A stretch of 33,086 nt of DNA from Hyphomonadaceae bacterium UBA4763 (GTDB lineage: Bacteria > Pseudomonadota > Alphaproteobacteria > Caulobacterales > Aquidulcibacteraceae): the NCBI GenBank assembly GCA_002403455.1, contig DHHV01000130.1:4144-37229 (forward strand), given 5' to 3'. This document shows, piece after piece, positions 30,176 to 33,086 of the stretch. The stretch's first letter is position 1. The number at the start of each line of letters is the position of its first letter. Both the position numbers and the translations under genes were made by a program. The notes beneath the pieces are model-generated. The model saw only the letters and a program-made list of their open reading frames with translations. It searched no databases and was not told the DNA's origin.

Positions 30176-33086
30176 TGCCGAAACGACACGCCCAAGAAGA
30201 ACACGCGGCCCAAGGGGCTGGCCGGAAAGGCTTGCTCGGTAATGAATGGGCGAACCTCCGACACATTGTTGACGCCGCCGAACACGCGCAGCCGTTCGCT
30301 GACTTGGTAATCGACCGACAGATCGTGGATGAACGTGTCGCCGGCAATCCCTGCTGGACCAAAGATCAAGTCGGCTGTTTCGATCTCCACGCCGCGCAGC
30401 GCTTGTGGACCCAGATATTGCGTATTCCAATTCACCGTCAGCGGTCCGCGCGCGACGCTCGCATTCAAATTGCCTGACCAGCGCGGCCGGCGTAATTCGC
30501 CCAATTCCGTATCAACCGCCGTTGGGTCGCCGGGGTCGAAGAAATTGTCGAGCTTTAATGCGCGCGACGCCGACAGGTTCAAGTTGAAATCATATCCAAA
30601 CAAGCCAAACGAATAGGCCGCGGTAAAATCAACACCCGACGCTTCCAACCGCGCAAAATTGATCGACACCTGCTGCAGAAAGTCGAACCCTAGGAATTGC
30701 GGGCTGGCCGGGTCGCGATTGCGTGAAAACAAATCGCAGAACTGGTTCGGAAAGTTCGCCGAGTCATAGCAATTATCGACGATATCTTGCGCGCTGACCG
30801 CTGCAATGGCGTCTTCGATCTCGATATTCCAATAATCGGCGGTGAGCGTAAAGCCTTTCAAGAACCGGGGCTGGAAAATCCCGCCCGCCGTGAATGTGCG
30901 GGCCCGTTCTTCTTCCAAATCCGGGTTGCCAGACGTTATCCCAGAAAACCGTGCCGAAAGCGGGTCCACGAAGCCGGTGGGAATGCCGTCGGCGAGGCAA
31001 TTGGCGGCGCGCACCGGACCGCGCGGATCGCCGGCCGAGATCAGGGCGTCAATCTCGGCTTGTGCGCATGGGTCGATCGGGCGGAAGAACGCGCCTTGCT
31101 CCGGATCGAACAATTCGCTGATATTCGGCGCGCGGATCGGTCGCGCAAAACCAGCGCGGAACCGCAGATCGTCGACGACGGTCCATTCCGCGCTGACGTT
31201 CCAAGTAAACACGCCGCCCACTTGCGCGATCGAATAATTGGCGTAGCGCGCCGCGCCATTGACTTGGAAAGATTTGATCAGCGGTAAATCCCGCACCAAG
31301 GGCAATTGAACTTCGCCAAACAATTCCCAGACATTGAAATTGCCTTCAGAATTACGGATCAACGACGCCGGATCAAACAAGAGCGAGTTCTGGCGGAGTA
31401 ACTCGTCCCCTTCGACATCCGGATCGCCTTGAAAGACGGGGTCGGTCAAGAAGGTGCCCGCCGGCACATTCGCCAGCGAGCCGTCGCCGGTCACGTCGGC
31501 AATCGCCACCGGCAAAATACCCTGGTTGAGACCGCTGAATGTCGTCGAGCTATCTTCGCTGCGATATTCAAACCCGGTAGCGAACCCAATCGCCCCGCCC
31601 GGCAGCTTGAACCATTTGTCCGTTGTTCCGCTGATAAAGCCATTGAACACCAATTGGCGTAGATCGACGGTCGTGATGTCTGTCGTCGTGATGAAGTCCA
31701 CCGCTTCTTGGCTGATCGATTGTGGACCACCGAGGATATTCGCCGGGCGGCATTGCCCATCGCCCGGATTGAACGTCAAAAACGCCGGATCGAACAACGG
31801 AATATCAAACGGCGTCGTCGGCGGCGCATTTCCATCGATATCCGAGCGGCAAATCGGATTTCCCGCCGCATCCGTCGTTGCGTCGATCGCCGCGAAGAAT
31901 CGGTCGACGATCACCGCATTGCGATTGATCAACCGCAGATCGTAGCGGCCAAAATTCCCGCTTAACTCCCACTGAAAGTCGTCCAGAAACGCGCCTTTCA
32001 AGCCGCCGACCACGCGAAATGTATTGGCGACATTGGTGTTGATATTGGGTCCCAGATCGGTCGGATCGCGCGTGATGAACAGCCCGCCCGCCGCGTCAGC
32101 AACTCCTTGCAATTGCGCCGGGATAAACGGATTGTCCGGCGCGACTGTCAGCAAGTCATAGAAAGTATTGAGCGGTCCGCCGCTGTCGGTATTCTGATGG
32201 ACAAACTTGGCTTCGACAAAGGCCCGAATATTGTCCGTCACATCATAACGGCCCGAAACATTGCCTGCAAAGCGGACAATATCTGGCGTCAAGAAATTCG
32301 GATCAAAGTTATTGGCGATCCCATCGCCGCCAAATTGGTTGAACAGACCGGCAATCAGCCCATCTTCGAAAGCGCGGACGGACCCATCGTCATTGACGAC
32401 AAAGCAACCGCCCGCCGCGCCGAACGAGCCCGAGAAGTCAAACAGGCTGTTGAAACCCACCGAAGACTGCAAGCAATCGCTGACGCCATTGTTGTCGAGA
32501 TCGAGCCCGGGATCGGAGAAGTCGCCGGGCGCGATGACGCCCCGATTGGAGCTAATTGAAAAGGTCGGCTGCGCCATAATCGCGCGAGACGGCGCGTTGG
32601 CGGCCCGCTCAAACAGCGCGAGCTCCGCCGCTGTTAAAGTTGGCGTAAAGCCAAACGTGTCGGCAAAATCCGCCAAGAAGCTATCGGCGTCGGGAATAGA
32701 GAACCCAGTTGGAAACAACCCATTGTCTAGGTTGAAAAATTGTTGGAAGTTTGGAGTCGAGCCGCTGATGTCTCCGGCTTGAAAGCGCAAAGCCGGGTTG
32801 GGCAGGTCATCCGCAATGCCGTTATTGCGCGAAAACGACCGATCGCCAAAAGTAATTTCGTTCTGCCGATTGACCTGACCAGAGACCGTAAAATTGCCAC
32901 GGCCACCGGCGAAGTTTTTGCCATAGGTCAGCGCTATATCCCATTGGCCTCCATCAGCCGCGTCAGAGATGTTTCCACGCGCATCGGCTTGAAATCCCTC
33001 GAAACTGTCTTTCAGGATAAAGTTGACGACCCCCGTAACGGCGTCAGAGCCATACACAGCGCCCGCCCCGCCGGTCAGCACATCGA
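30172..33086 (-). CDS. TonB-dependent outer membrane receptor, 5' end outside the window
   Basis: The last about 970 codons are present; signal peptide, TonB box and most of the plug lie beyond the right edge. The visible part begins with LTGGAGAVYGSDAVTGVVNFI, the end of the plug domain, and continues into the barrel. It includes SGNPDLEEERARTFTAGGIF, a common receptor motif, and a paired-cysteine loop with NCYDSANFPNQFCDLF. It ends in VFFLGVSFRQ. A surface-loop candidate contains GDFSDPGLDLDNNGVSD, an Asp-rich calcium-loop-like motif at about 32476-32526. The last residue is Gln rather than Phe, with Phe two places earlier, slightly off the usual barrel ending. It heads a unit with the lipoprotein and DUF1489 genes. 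The substrate is unknown. Confidence 0.95.
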   Translation of the reverse strand, partial: DVLTGGAGAVYGSDAVTGVVNFILKDSFEGFQADARGNISDAADGGQWDIALTYGKNFAGGRGNFTVSGQVNRQNEITFGDRSFSRNNGIADDLPNPALRFQAGDISGSTPNFQQFFNLDNGLFPTGFSIPDADSFLADFADTFGFTPTLTAAELALFERAANAPSRAIMAQPTFSISSNRGVIAPGDFSDPGLDLDNNGVSDCLQSSVGFNSLFDFSGSFGAAGGCFVVNDDGSVRAFEDGLIAGLFNQFGGDGIANNFDPNFLTPDIVRFAGNVSGRYDVTDNIRAFVEAKFVHQNTDSGGPLNTFYDLLTVAPDNPFIPAQLQGVADAAGGLFITRDPTDLGPNINTNVANTFRVVGGLKGAFLDDFQWELSGNFGRYDLRLINRNAVIVDRFFAAIDATTDAAGNPICRSDIDGNAPPTTPFDIPLFDPAFLTFNPGDGQCRPANILGGPQSISQEAVDFITTTDITTVDLRQLVFNGFISGTTDKWFKLPGGAIGFATGFEYRSEDSSTTFSGLNQGILPVAIADVTGDGSLANVPAGTFLTDPVFQGDPDVEGDELLRQNSLLFDPASLIRNSEGNFNVWELFGEVQLPLVRDLPLIKSFQVNGAARYANYSIAQVGGVFTWNVSAEWTVVDDLRFRAGFARPIRAPNISELFDPEQGAFFRPIDPCAQAEIDALISAGDPRGPVRAANCLADGIPTGFVDPLSARFSGITSGNPDLEEERARTFTAGGIFQPRFLKGFTLTADYWNIEIEDAIAAVSAQDIVDNCYDSANFPNQFCDLFSRNRDPASPQFLGFDFLQQVSINFARLEASGVDFTAAYSFGLFGYDFNLNLSASRALKLDNFFDPGDPTAVDTELGELRRPRWSGNLNASVARGPLTVNWNTQYLGPQALRGVEIETADLIFGPAGIAGDTFIHDLSVDYQVSERLRVFGGVNNVSEVRPFITEQAFPASPLGRVFFLGVSFRQ

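Noticed and set aside
1..33086. CRISPR arrays, toxin-antitoxin pairs, transposases or phage genes
   Set aside because: No regularly spaced repeats and no proteins of these families were seen in any frame.

Overview
The window is chromosomal DNA of a GC-rich Gram-negative bacterium, most likely an alphaproteobacterium of the Caulobacterales/Parvularculales/Hyphomonadaceae type. The evidence is the ppiD-trpE-trpG-trpD-trpC order, the divergent secA / parvulin-argJ-nudix block, a DUF1489 gene, a Flp-type pilin, two very large TonB-dependent receptors and an autotransporter esterase. No rRNA, tRNA, CRISPR array, insertion sequence or prophage gene was found. The genus is not resolved.

Layout. 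(1) 1-6.7 kb: tpiA (minus) diverges from a tightly packed plus-strand operon ppiD-trpE-trpG-trpD-trpC, in which most junctions are ATGA stop/start overlaps. (2) 6.8-13.0 kb: three minus-strand genes for exported proteins. These are an unrecognised secreted protein, a 1286-residue TonB-dependent receptor closed by a strong terminator, and a second unrecognised periplasmic protein. The receptor and the 323-residue protein look less GC-rich than the flanking core genes, and the block sits where many alphaproteobacteria carry moaC-moeA-lexA, so it looks like an accessory insertion. (3) 13.2-16 kb: a rhodanese-loop/DUF442 protein, an unlisted 56-codon secreted ORF on the opposite strand, an uncharacterised ATP-grasp protein and a metallo-beta-lactamase-fold hydrolase. 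(4) 16-25.8 kb: a GDSL esterase autotransporter (minus), a family 2 glycosyltransferase (plus), then secA-dnaJ/cbpA-creD-murJ, all minus. These are envelope and export functions. (5) 26.2-29 kb: a parvulin-type lipoprotein, argJ, a MutT-like Nudix protein and a Flp pilin. (6) 29-33.1 kb: a minus-strand unit of a TonB-dependent receptor (5' end outside the window), a lipoprotein and a DUF1489 protein.

The strongest themes are tryptophan and arginine synthesis together with export and envelope biogenesis (SecA, two parvulin-family chaperones, MurJ, CreD, TonB receptors, autotransporter). The most interesting unexplained points are a lipoprotein whose only well-placed start codon is ATA, in an ATAA overlap with the upstream receptor gene; a short signal-peptide ORF hidden between convergent genes; an ATP-grasp/metallohydrolase gene pair of unknown substrate; and Asp-rich calcium-loop-like motifs in both TonB receptors. 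I do not see a clear new defence or mobile system.
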